Shown piece after piece: positions 5,699 to 13,328 of a stretch of 42,167 nt of DNA. Made by a program: the position numbers and the translations under genes. Source of the DNA: CAZGOM01 sp964542875. Its GTDB lineage: Bacteria > Planctomycetota > Phycisphaerae > Phycisphaerales > Phycisphaeraceae. The stretch lies in contig CAZIWA010000039.1 of NCBI GenBank assembly GCA_964542875.1, positions 1 to 42,167 on the forward strand, read 5' to 3'. The notes under the pieces are model-generated. The model had not been told where the DNA came from. It saw only the letters and a program-made list of their open reading frames with translations, and ran no database searches. Each line of letters starts with the position of its first letter. The stretch's first letter is position 1.

Positions 5699-8542
5699 AT
5701 GTCCGGTGGACGTTTATTTAACAGATTGGGACGGTTTGGGTCGGTTTGGTCAAAGCATGTGTTCAATGGCGGGAGTGGGGATGGGTTTGCACCAGGAGAT
5801 AAGGGAGAGACAGAACTGAAAGAAGATGGTGGATGGCGCGTGCCGATGTTTCCGCGTGTGAGTTTGGAAGGGGGTGTGGACGATGCTGATGGGGCGGCTG
5901 ATGAGAACCTTGACGGATTTGTGCAACCTCCTCGCGTAAAGACGATGGGAGCGATGGCGCCATCGATTTCGGGTGTTGCGCCAGAGCAAATGGTTCAAGA
6001 GGCGCCCGTGGAATTAAAGACATCGCCCCGGGGCGGCGGGTTTGGACGCCAGACTGACGTAACGAAAGCCGGTTTGGCTCAGATGCCGCACGGCAGGATT
6101 CCACCGGTTATCGGTGCTGTGTCGGTTATACGCTCGCCCGTGAATTCGAAGCCAACGCCGGGCCTAAGTCGGAACGCGGTAAAAGCGCGGTTGGATTTCT
6201 CGAACGACGAAATTGACCCCGATGTTTTGGATGACCAAGGGCGTCCAGGTGATTGGGCTAATCCGGATCGGTATGTGGGGATCAGAGATGCGTCCTTTGA
6301 ATCCTTCCAAAGCGGAGGCGAGGGAAGCAAACAAGGTTTTCAGACGGCTGTGTCGGGGTCGCGGGATGACGAGATGTTTGCCCGGCAGGATGAAATTCCG
6401 GGAGATGACGAGGTCATAGGAGAGGTGTCGAGGGTGTTTTCCGATTCGCCAACGGGTTTAATCAAGGCTCATGATCCTGTTGGAACCGTAAAGGCACCAA
6501 GAATCAAAGGTTTCGTGCCCGGCGCGCTGAAACTGATCATTTCACAGGATCGGGCACTTCCCAATGAACCAAAGATTTCGCGTGATCAGTCGCTCACGCG
6601 GGATCAGGCGCAGTACTTGCGCGATTGGGTGACACTTAATTTGAGGAGCCGACTCCCAGGTTTTGACGATCTTACTCAACCAGATCGCGACAGAATGGTG
6701 CGCGAAGGGATTGACCTTTACTATGATCCCGACAAACTTGATGTGCTTTGGAGCACAGGCGACTGGAGCGTTCCAAGTGTTAGGCGGCACGGCCCGCAGA
6801 AGTTGCCTGATGCGGCAAAGTTTTCCGATCCGGCATCTGGGTACAACGCGTTGATGCCATCAGAGAAGGCCAAGTCCCCGTTGGATGCGGCGGAATGGCC
6901 CAAGTACCGCGCGATGGCGGAGAAGATTGTCGACACGCATCCATTTTTTCGGGTGCCCGACCCCAATTCCAGTTCTGATGAACCGGTCCAGCCCATCAAA
7001 GGGACTCGGAGGATGGACTACATCCATCGTGTGGCGCTGCAACTGGCGGGAGTGACACAGGAACAATACGACCGGGCGATGCGCGAACGGGACGCGGGAC
7101 ACCGCGGTTTCCTGGCGACACTTGGCGCAAGCTGGTTTGGCACATCGACCCAAGGCGTGGGCACTCTGTTGAAATCACTGGGCGCTGACAGGTTGGGTGA
7201 GTTTTATCAAGAGACCGGCAGCGAGCTTCTGGAAGATGGCGTCGATCCGAATTACACCAAGACTCGCGACGTGGGTCAGACGTTGGGTGGGATCACTCCG
7301 GCGGTAGGGCTGTACGCGGCGGGCGGGTTTCCAGCCATGCTGGTGGGCGGCACACTCATGGCGGGCCGCAGTGCCTATGACCGGGGGAGGGATGCAGATC
7401 TCTCAGGATCACGGCTGACAGGGTATGTGGGTCTGCACATGCTTTCATCCGTGATGACGATGCTGGCGATGCGGCGGTTTGCTCCGGCATCTTCACCGGG
7501 GGCGGCGGCGCACGGAGCGGCAGTCGGCGGTTTGGGCAACGAAATAGCCAATACCATCGACAGGGCGTTTATCGATCCGAACATTCCGCTTGGGGCCCAC
7601 GGTAGACAAGCGGTTGTGGGCGGAGCCATCACGGGGTATTTGACGCAGGGGAGGGCTCAGAGACCAGGCGGCGCCAAATCCGCTGGCGGTCAGTCAAAAA
7701 GCGCAGTTTCCACGCTATTGGGCATGGAACCGGCGGAGTTTCAGATGCTGCGCGCACGTTTGAAGGCGGTGAAGCATTTGGACGAGACTGCGTTGCGGAA
7801 GATGGGGGCCAGGGATCCGGCGGGAGCCAAGCGAGCCTTGGAGAAGCTGAGCCGGATGGGAGACATTGAGACACCAGAAGGGGTGTGGCGGGCCTCAGCG
7901 CATCCTGAGTTCATGGCCAGCCTGCGGGAACTGGTGGCGAGTTTCGAGAAAGATGCGTCTGCCAGTGGAAGAACAGGCAGGGAGCATGACGGGGATGGGC
8001 CTCGTACATCCGACGTTTCCAACGGCGCGTTGATTAACGAAGCACTGGCAAGACGCTCTGGTGCAGCAGGAGGAAAGATTCCTCAGATTCCGCTGCCATC
8101 GCAACCGTTGCCGATTGATTTCATCATGGATAGCCAGGATAAAGCAGGGATTTATGCCAGCCGTCGCAATGACATCGATCCTAATGGCATGTTGGACGTC
8201 ACAGGGCACGGCAATTCCAATTTGGTTAAATGGGGCAAGATTCCCGTGGATGCAAAACGTGCTGCTGAGATCATCAAACGCGATCCGCAATACAGGGGAC
8301 AGCCTATTCGACTCCTCTCATGCAGCACGGGTTCGAGGCCAGATGGATTTGCGCAGCAGTTGGCGAATCAGCTGGGAGTAACAGTATTGGCGCCCAATGA
8401 CTTCTTGTGGCCTTATCCGGACGGGCGCTTTACGATTGGGCCCGGCGAATGGGTCGATTATCCAAACGGTATACGAAAGTTCGAGCCCCGTTATCCTCAT
8501 AATGGCAAGTTTGTTCCCTTTAATCCTCAAAATAATCCTTAA
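5699..8542 (+). CDS. polymorphic-toxin-like protein with caspase-like C-terminal domain
   Basis: The protein is about 947 residues. There is no N-terminal signal peptide. Residues 1-450 are polar and low in complexity. Residues about 530-650 are Gly/Ala-rich and hydrophobic (GGFPAMLVGGTLMAGRSAYD and neighbours), like the membrane-interacting pre-toxin segment of many secreted toxins. The last 145 residues form a separate domain with TGHGN (His837) and LLSCSTG (Cys875), then AQQLANQLGVTVLAP. That His/Cys layout resembles clan-CD (caspase/C80-like) peptidases. The tip is duplicated as a stand-alone module at 9558, and each copy is followed by an immunity-like gene, which is the polymorphic toxin layout. 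Delivery route and activity are unknown. The start is uncertain: ATG 5699 has AAAGG upstream, GTG 5651 is possible, and the best Shine-Dalgarno of the region (AAGGAGG at 5602) serves other frames. Confidence 0.7.
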   Translation: MSGGRLFNRLGRFGSVWSKHVFNGGSGDGFAPGDKGETELKEDGGWRVPMFPRVSLEGGVDDADGAADENLDGFVQPPRVKTMGAMAPSISGVAPEQMVQEAPVELKTSPRGGGFGRQTDVTKAGLAQMPHGRIPPVIGAVSVIRSPVNSKPTPGLSRNAVKARLDFSNDEIDPDVLDDQGRPGDWANPDRYVGIRDASFESFQSGGEGSKQGFQTAVSGSRDDEMFARQDEIPGDDEVIGEVSRVFSDSPTGLIKAHDPVGTVKAPRIKGFVPGALKLIISQDRALPNEPKISRDQSLTRDQAQYLRDWVTLNLRSRLPGFDDLTQPDRDRMVREGIDLYYDPDKLDVLWSTGDWSVPSVRRHGPQKLPDAAKFSDPASGYNALMPSEKAKSPLDAAEWPKYRAMAEKIVDTHPFFRVPDPNSSSDEPVQPIKGTRRMDYIHRVALQLAGVTQEQYDRAMRERDAGHRGFLATLGASWFGTSTQGVGTLLKSLGADRLGEFYQETGSELLEDGVDPNYTKTRDVGQTLGGITPAVGLYAAGGFPAMLVGGTLMAGRSAYDRGRDADLSGSRLTGYVGLHMLSSVMTMLAMRRFAPASSPGAAAHGAAVGGLGNEIANTIDRAFIDPNIPLGAHGRQAVVGGAITGYLTQGRAQRPGGAKSAGGQSKSAVSTLLGMEPAEFQMLRARLKAVKHLDETALRKMGARDPAGAKRALEKLSRMGDIETPEGVWRASAHPEFMASLRELVASFEKDASASGRTGREHDGDGPRTSDVSNGALINEALARRSGAAGGKIPQIPLPSQPLPIDFIMDSQDKAGIYASRRNDIDPNGMLDVTGHGNSNLVKWGKIPVDAKRAAEIIKRDPQYRGQPIRLLSCSTGSRPDGFAQQLANQLGVTVLAPNDFLWPYPDGRFTIGPGEWVDYPNGIRKFEPRYPHNGKFVPFNPQNNP

Positions 8543-8552
8543 GGAAATACAG

Positions 8553-8942
8553 ATGAATCGTTTTGCACATTGGTCCCATCGTTGGTTTGGGTTTTGGCGG
8601 CCTCTTAAGGGCAAACTGGAGAGACCATCGATGGAAGACTTCGTCGATTTAAACTGGGAGCAAGATGAGAAGCAAGCCGTACTGGCTTATCTGGACCGCA
8701 GCGAGGTTGTTGTCGTGGCACTTATTCCTTCGGTCAAGTGTGTGCTCTGCGGCGAAAATGCTGGAAATCCAAGCGCTTACAAGTCTGACGGAGTGTGGCT
8801 TTGGCCTGAGGATCTAGCGCATAATGTTCGCCGGCACGGTATTCGAGTACCAGACAGAATGGTTGAACACATGCGGCGAAACGGCTTTAAACCGCCCCAA
8901 AATCTCAGAATTGATGTCCCGAATCTTCCTTGGCCACCGTAA
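8553..8942 (+). CDS. immunity protein candidate, copy 1
   Basis: The 129-residue protein begins directly after the toxin gene; its ribosome-binding site (AAGGAA, 8541-8546) overlaps the toxin stop codon. It is one of three paralogues here, sharing the start HW-H-WFGF, a central block C-x2-C-GE--GNPSA-KSDG-WLWP, LAH-VRRHG-R-PD-MV-HM and the ending VDVPNLPWPP. Cys63, Cys66, His90 and His95 could bind zinc as C-x2-C-x23-H-x4-H. Small proteins with a similar WP--LAH-V--HGVR-P motif are, as I recall, frequent in myxobacteria. Protection against the adjacent toxin is inferred from position and from the repeated toxin-plus-paralogue pairing. Confidence 0.8.
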   Translation: MNRFAHWSHRWFGFWRPLKGKLERPSMEDFVDLNWEQDEKQAVLAYLDRSEVVVVALIPSVKCVLCGENAGNPSAYKSDGVWLWPEDLAHNVRRHGIRVPDRMVEHMRRNGFKPPQNLRIDVPNLPWPP

Positions 8943-8992
8943 GGCTTCGGGATAAAGAGAACTAATTATTGACAAGTCGTTAGGAGTGAAGT

Positions 8993-9382
8993 GTGGATCG
9001 AATTAAACATTGGTCTCATCGTTGGTTTGGATTTTTTGGACCCTCTGAGGAAGAACCGCTGTGGCCCGCAATGCAAGAATTTGTGGATCCGAATTGGAAT
9101 TTACAGGAGAAGAACGCCGTACTTTCTTATCTTGATGAAGCGGTTGTGGTGGTTGCTGCGCTTATTCCATCAGAGAAATGTCAGATTTGTGGTGAAAATA
9201 TTGGTAATCCTAGTGCCTACAAATCGGACGGCTATTGGTTATGGCCAGAGGACTTGGCTCATAACGTTCGGAGACATGGGGTTCGACTGCCTGATCAAAT
9301 GGTAGTGCACATGAGACAAAGCGGCTTTAAACCACCCAGGAATGTTAAGGTTGATGTTCCCAATCTCCCTTGGCCTCCCTAA
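8993..9382 (+). CDS. immunity protein candidate, copy 2
   Basis: A second 129-residue paralogue, collinear with copy 1, with the same CxxC and HxxxxH positions and the same C-terminal block. It starts at a GTG with AGGAG (8982-8986) six bases upstream, 50 bp after copy 1, so it is probably co-transcribed. It has no toxin module of its own next to it. It may be an extra immunity gene against a related toxin variant, as polymorphic toxin loci often accumulate. It is followed by the hairpin at 9450 and R1 copy E. Confidence 0.8.
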   Translation: MDRIKHWSHRWFGFFGPSEEEPLWPAMQEFVDPNWNLQEKNAVLSYLDEAVVVVAALIPSEKCQICGENIGNPSAYKSDGYWLWPEDLAHNVRRHGVRLPDQMVVHMRQSGFKPPRNVKVDVPNLPWPP

Positions 9383-9421
9383 TAAAGCAATAAGCTACTG
9401 TTTGAGGTTATCAGGCACTGG

Positions 9422-9427
9422 TATAAT
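9422..9427 (+). promoter_or_regulatory. extended -10 element upstream of a terminator
   Basis: TG-G-TATAAT gives a perfect extended -10 box. No good -35 box is at the right distance. Only about 20 bases separate the implied start from the terminator hairpin at 9450, so any transcript would be tiny unless it reads through. Confidence 0.3.
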
Positions 9428-9449
9428 CTCGTAGTTATAGTGTTCAGAG

Positions 9450-9479
9450 AGCCCTTGGCGTTGAGCCAAGGGCTTTTTC
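9450..9479 (+). terminator. intrinsic terminator after immunity copy 2
   Basis: AGCCCTTGGC (9450-9459), loop GTTGA, GCCAAGGGCT (9465-9474), then TTTT. The 10-bp stem is perfect. It ends the toxin/immunity transcript. It is followed at once by R1 copy E, the same order as at 10814. Confidence 0.85.
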
Positions 9480-9541
9480 TTGCGCTCTTGTCAGATGGGG
9501 GCGTTGCCGTTTTGTGAAATTCGGTTCAAATGGCATAAGTC
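9478..9541 (+). repeat. R1 dispersed repeat, copy E
   Basis: It begins with TCTTGCGCTCTTG; the core at 9494 is nearly identical to copy A, with TGAAATTCGGTT in place of TGAAATCAGGTT. It sits between the terminator of the toxin operon and the displaced toxin module. Confidence 0.85.
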
Positions 9542-9557
9542 GCGTTAGGGAAAGGGA

Positions 9558-10004
9558 TTGTCGATTAAGCGTCGGAAGAAATGTACTTATCCCCTTTGTT
9601 TTCCTCGCAAAGACATCGATCCCAATGGAACACTGGACGTCAGCGCACATGGCGATGCGTACTCGATCGATCATTTGGATCAGTCGATCAATGCCAAGCA
9701 GGCTGCGGATATCATCAGACGTCACCCGGAATTCACAGGACAACCGATTCGCCTTCTGTCATGCAATACTGGTGCAAAGGCAGATGGTGTTGCGCAGCAG
9801 TTGGCTAATGAAGTGGGAGTCATCGTATGGGCTCCCGAAAATTACCTTTGGGCGCACGATAATGGGGGATTCAGCATTGGTCCGGGCGAGTGGGTAGGAA
9901 AGCCGGGCGCGCGGAGATTTCAGGCTGCTTATCCTCACAAAGGTAAGTTTGTTCCCTTTGCACCGCAGAAGTTTGTTCCCGTTGAAGCTCAGAAAAATCC
10001 TTAA
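9558..10004 (+). CDS. displaced toxin C-terminal module (orphan tip)
   Basis: The 148-residue ORF is a second copy of the toxin tip without the long N-terminal body. Homology to the full-length toxin begins at the DIDPNG block and runs to the end (GKFVPF near the C-terminus in both). The catalytic-looking residues are kept as His31 (SAHG; the full toxin has TGHG) and Cys69 (LLSCNTG). The first 17 codons are unrelated. The only upstream start is TTG 9558, preceded by the purine-rich GGGAAAGGGA. It may be expressed, or it may be a silent cassette that replaces the tip of the full toxin by recombination. The stop overlaps the ribosome-binding site of the immunity gene at 10015, exactly as in the full-length toxin. 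Confidence 0.7.
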   Translation: MSIKRRKKCTYPLCFPRKDIDPNGTLDVSAHGDAYSIDHLDQSINAKQAADIIRRHPEFTGQPIRLLSCNTGAKADGVAQQLANEVGVIVWAPENYLWAHDNGGFSIGPGEWVGKPGARRFQAAYPHKGKFVPFAPQKFVPVEAQKNP

Positions 10005-10014
10005 GGAGGTGAAT

Positions 10015-10404
10015 ATGAAGCGGTTTGCGAATTGGCCTCATAATTGGTTTGGATTTTGGGGACCCGATGAGGGCAAACCAGAAATGCCATTGATGACAGA
10101 TTTTGTTGATCCGGATTGGAATCTTCAGGAGAAGGATGCGGTTCTTTTATATCTGGATCGCACCGAGGTTGTGATCGTCGCAGGTATCCCGTCAGTCAAG
10201 TGCAGTCTTTGTGGCGAAGGTATTGGAAATCCAAGTGCCTTTAAATCTGACGGGGTTTGGCTTTGGCCTCATGCATTAGCCCATGATGTTCGTCGGCACG
10301 GTGTTCGCCTGCCCGATCGGATGGTTGAGCACATGAGAATAAGTGATTTTAAACCGCCTGAAAATATCACGGTTGATGTTCCCAATCTTCCTTGGCCGCC
10401 ATGA
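10015..10404 (+). CDS. immunity protein candidate, copy 3
   Basis: The third 129-residue paralogue, with CxxC (KCSLCGEG), LAHDVRRHG and the ending VDVPNLPWPP. A full AAGGAGGT ribosome-binding site (10003-10010) overlaps the stop of the displaced toxin tip, so the pair is translationally coupled. It is probably the cognate immunity protein of that tip. Differences from copies 1 and 2 lie mainly in the N-terminal third, where specificity may reside; that point is inference. Confidence 0.8.
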   Translation: MKRFANWPHNWFGFWGPDEGKPEMPLMTDFVDPDWNLQEKDAVLLYLDRTEVVIVAGIPSVKCSLCGEGIGNPSAFKSDGVWLWPHALAHDVRRHGVRLPDRMVEHMRISDFKPPENITVDVPNLPWPP

Positions 10405-10434
10405 GGTTCAGAATTGAGTAGGACTGTAGTAGTT

Positions 10435-10467
10435 GAATAGGCCCTAGTGGAGAGCCAGGGCCTATTC
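10435..10467 (+). terminator. hairpin after immunity copy 3
   Basis: GAATAGGCCCT (10435-10445) can pair with AGGGCCTATTC (10457-10467), with an extra TGG/CCA in the loop as an alternative inner pair. There is no good T-run, so it may be a weak terminator or an RNA-stabilising structure. The surrounding bases resemble those at the 9450 and 10814 terminators. Confidence 0.5.
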
Positions 10468-10554
10468 CTTGGAAAGGTATATTCGAGGCGTTGGAATTGA
10501 AACGCGGGAATTGAGGTTTTTAAGGTCAAAAATTCCTTGAAAGATACAGGCCGA

Positions 10555-10755
10555 ATGTACAATCCGAAGGAGATGGACGACGAGACACGCTACGCCCAAT
10601 GGAAGGCGTTGGGGAGTGAAGCTCGCGGCGGTCTTCTTTGTGAGTTTTTTCAAAAGGGACACAGCAAAACGGATAGCGACTTGGAACTACGCACATGGCT
10701 ATCTAAGCGTACGGGGATTCCCCTTGAGGGCATTCCGGAATACGAGGGAAGGTAA
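10555..10755 (+). CDS. small hypothetical protein in the toxin locus
   Basis: The 66-residue protein is charged and soluble (MYNPKEMDDETRYAQWKALG at the start, ending GIPLEGIPEYEGR), with no membrane segment or Cys motif. I do not recognise it. The ATG at 10555 is my choice; TTG 10537 or ATG 10573 are possible. It lies 150 bp after immunity copy 3 and is followed by a strong terminator and R1 copy F, so it belongs to the same cassette. It could be a further immunity protein whose toxin tip has been lost. Confidence 0.55.
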   Translation: MYNPKEMDDETRYAQWKALGSEARGGLLCEFFQKGHSKTDSDLELRTWLSKRTGIPLEGIPEYEGR

Positions 10756-10813
10756 TTTGCATGCGTGAGCCGCCATGAGCCGGGCAGGCAAAGGGCGGCG
10801 GTAGAATATTGAA

Positions 10814-10845
10814 CAGACCCTGGCATTGCGCCAGGGTCTGTTTTC
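10814..10845 (+). terminator. strong intrinsic terminator
   Basis: CAGACCCTGGC (10814-10824), loop ATTGC, GCCAGGGTCTG (10830-10840), then TTTTC. The 11-bp stem is perfect. It ends the displaced toxin/immunity cassette and is followed directly by R1 copy F. Confidence 0.85.
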
Positions 10846-10907
10846 TTGCGCTCTACAGTGATGGAGGCGTTGCCGTTTTGTGAAATTCGGTTGAAAGGAT
10901 GTAAATA
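10843..10907 (+). repeat. R1 dispersed repeat, copy F
   Basis: It starts with TTCTTGCGCTCT, then GATGGAGGCGTTGCC and TGAAATTCGGTT. It is closest to copy E, with which it flanks the displaced toxin cassette (9542-10842). Confidence 0.85.
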
Positions 10908-10979
10908 CTGAAAAAGTATGAGTTTGTTGTGTTAAAGTATTGAAATTTGCCATGATATTATGCACTCATCGCCTGTTTC

Positions 10980-10988
10980 TGCTATAAA
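10980..10988 (+). promoter_or_regulatory. extended -10 promoter for the OLD nuclease/helicase operon
   Basis: TGC-TATAAA at 10980-10988 is an extended -10 element. A start at about 10995 would give a leader of about 20 nt before the first gene of the pair. No strong -35 box is seen. Confidence 0.35.
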
Positions 10989-11015
10989 TTACGAAAACCT
11001 AGTGAAGGGTTGCCC

Positions 11016-13328
11016 TTGCATCTTTACTCGTATCGCCTCCGCAATTTCCGACGCCTGAAAGACGCTCATATCGAGTTAGCTGACGACATATCGATATTCG
11101 TAGGATCTAATAACAGCGGGAAAACATCAGCAACTCAGGCTATCCGTTCGTTCGTCACTGGTGGAAGGGATCGTTTTAGTCTCTATGATTTCAGCTCTTC
11201 GTGTTGGAAAACCTTTGATGAAGCTGGCGATGTCAATCTGGCTGACCCGATTCCCGATGGTTTCTCACTTCCAAGCATAGACCTTGATCTCTGGTTCGAA
11301 GTTGCAGCGCCCGATCTCTATTTAGTGATTCCGTTGCTTCCGAGTTCGGCATGGGAGGGAACCAAGGTTGGCATACGAATTTCCCTGGCAGCTCGAGATC
11401 CTATAAACCTCATTCAAAACTACCAAGAAGCTAAGGGAAAAGCCACTGAACAGGCTGCGGAACTGCCGCCCGAGTCGAAGTATGTTCCCTGGCCTCGCTC
11501 CATGACGGACTATCTCCAGCGAGAGCTTAAGAGTGAATATGAACTGCGTTACTTCGTTTTGGATCGCACACAATTTGACGAGAACTTCCGTGAAATTGGC
11601 GACTATGTTCCGGGTGAATTAGGTGGAGAGCCTGGTGGCGGATCGATTCTGAAGTCGCTTATCCATATCGACAACCTAGGGGCACAGCGACACCTTGCTG
11701 ACCCCGATCCGGAAGCCGGTGGTAGATCGGAAGACCTGTCAAAGCGATTGAGCCGCTTCTACAAGCGCAACCTTAATCAGAGGCAAGACGATCACACGGC
11801 ACTCAAGGCGCTGTTCGACTCCGAGCAAGCGCTGAATATTCACTTGGATGGGGTATTCAAGCCGATGCTTGATCGGCTCGCCAAGCTTGGTTATCCCGGT
11901 GTCAATAATCCACGTCTGAAGATAATGTCGGCGCTGGACCCTGCCCATGTCATGAGCCAGGACGCACGGGTTCACTATCAGATTGGAGATGGCGAAGACA
12001 CGGCCACCCTTCCTGACAGTTATAACGGGTTAGGATTCAAGAATTTGATCTACATGGTTGTGGAGATTCTCGATGCTCAAGCCAAGTGGGCGACGTTGGA
12101 CAATCGCCCCCCATTGCATCTGATTTTCGTGGAGGAACCTGAGGCCCATCTGCACGCCCAACTCCAGCAGGTCTTCATCCGCAATGTTCTTGAGCTCCTG
12201 AACATAGAGGGTGACAACGGAAGTATTTTTAGCAGTCAAATGGTCATCACGACCCACTCGCCCCACATCCTTTATGAGCGAGGTTTCAAGCCGATTCGCT
12301 ATTTCCGACGCAAGAAAGTCGGCAATGAACAGTTGACGGAAGTTATAAATTTATCGGCGTTCTACCAAGCCCAGCCAGAGGATCGTGATTTTCTTGAACG
12401 ATATCTGAAACTGACTCATTGTGATCTCTTCTTCTCTGATGCCGCTATTCTCGTTGAAGGTAATGTTGAGAGATTGCTTCTGCCCGTAATGATTAGGAAA
12501 GTGGCGAAGGCTCTCCGTTCCGCTTGTCTATGCATTTTGGAAGTTGGCGGTGCCTTTGGACACCGCTTCCAGTCGCTTATCGAGTTTCTCGGCCTGACAA
12601 CGCTGATCATCACCGATATTGATAGTGTCGCCCTCGTGGTTCCGGCGGCCAACGATGCCGTTAATGACGAGGAAGTTGAGGAATTCGAGGTTCCAGCCGA
12701 TGCAGAAGAAAATGTCGCAGTGCAAGCTCAGGACGATGCGCAAGATCCAGTAGGTGAGCTTGTTGCCGCAGCGCCTAAGAAGAAATACGGTAAGGCTTGC
12801 CTGCCCTATGAACCCGGTGCTGCGACCTCGAATCAAACCCTCATAAAATGGCTTCCTGCCAAACTCACAATCGAAGATTTGCGTAACGCCTCGGAAGCAG
12901 ACAAAACTCACGAGCTTGAAGATGGTGCGAAGGTTCGCGTGGCCTATCAGACTGAACGGGCCGTCACATGGAACGGAGCCACTGAAACCCTCTGTGGACG
13001 CACGCTTGAGGAGGATTTTGGCCTCGAAAACCCGGGGTGGTCTCAAGCGGAGGAGAGAAAGCCACTTGGTCTGATTGTGAAGGGTGGAGCCGTCGGCCCT
13101 CGGGCCTTTGCCAAAGGTCTTCATGAGAAAGTTTCGCGTAAGAGCTTCGATAAAACGAAGTTCGCGCTCGCTGTTCTCACTGAAGACGAGGAAGCGTGGC
13201 ATGTCCCGAAATACATTCGTGACGGGCTTGTTTGGCTGAAGGGCGAAGTACGGATCGAATTTGACACCGTACTGGCCGACGCCGTTCCCATTGCCGAAAA
13301 TGTCGCAACAGGGGGCGAGCATGAGTAG
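11016..13328 (+). CDS. OLD-family ATPase/TOPRIM nuclease, Gabija GajA-like
   Basis: The protein is about 770 residues. The N-terminal ABC-type ATPase has Walker A GSNNSGKT (30-37) and Walker B LIFVEEPEAHLHAQ (about 370-385), then an ITTHSPHIL segment. The TOPRIM nuclease domain begins with AAILVEGNVERLLLP (catalytic Glu near 480) and has LIITDIDS (near 534). This is the class 2 OLD layout, and its pairing with the next gene (UvrD helicase) is that of Gabija, which nicks invading DNA. It is longer than typical GajA (about 580 residues). Part of the extra length is an acidic, low-complexity insert at about 545-585 inside the TOPRIM domain. I chose TTG 11016 because GAAGGG lies six bases upstream; TTG 11010 is also open. 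Confidence 0.85.
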   Translation: MHLYSYRLRNFRRLKDAHIELADDISIFVGSNNSGKTSATQAIRSFVTGGRDRFSLYDFSSSCWKTFDEAGDVNLADPIPDGFSLPSIDLDLWFEVAAPDLYLVIPLLPSSAWEGTKVGIRISLAARDPINLIQNYQEAKGKATEQAAELPPESKYVPWPRSMTDYLQRELKSEYELRYFVLDRTQFDENFREIGDYVPGELGGEPGGGSILKSLIHIDNLGAQRHLADPDPEAGGRSEDLSKRLSRFYKRNLNQRQDDHTALKALFDSEQALNIHLDGVFKPMLDRLAKLGYPGVNNPRLKIMSALDPAHVMSQDARVHYQIGDGEDTATLPDSYNGLGFKNLIYMVVEILDAQAKWATLDNRPPLHLIFVEEPEAHLHAQLQQVFIRNVLELLNIEGDNGSIFSSQMVITTHSPHILYERGFKPIRYFRRKKVGNEQLTEVINLSAFYQAQPEDRDFLERYLKLTHCDLFFSDAAILVEGNVERLLLPVMIRKVAKALRSACLCILEVGGAFGHRFQSLIEFLGLTTLIITDIDSVALVVPAANDAVNDEEVEEFEVPADAEENVAVQAQDDAQDPVGELVAAAPKKKYGKACLPYEPGAATSNQTLIKWLPAKLTIEDLRNASEADKTHELEDGAKVRVAYQTERAVTWNGATETLCGRTLEEDFGLENPGWSQAEERKPLGLIVKGGAVGPRAFAKGLHEKVSRKSFDKTKFALAVLTEDEEAWHVPKYIRDGLVWLKGEVRIEFDTVLADAVPIAENVATGGEHE

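Noticed and set aside
5699..10404. A type VI secretion or Rhs toxin locus
   Set aside because: There are no RHS/YD repeats, PAAR, VgrG or Hcp genes; only the toxin-tip and immunity layout is supported.
1563..10907. Integron attC sites
   Set aside because: R1 does not have the GTTRRRY and RYYYAAC boxes in a foldable arrangement, and no integron integrase is in the window. I keep only the cassette-like layout.
1563..10907. A CRISPR array
   Set aside because: The R1 copies are kilobases apart with genes between them; there are no short regular spacers or cas genes.
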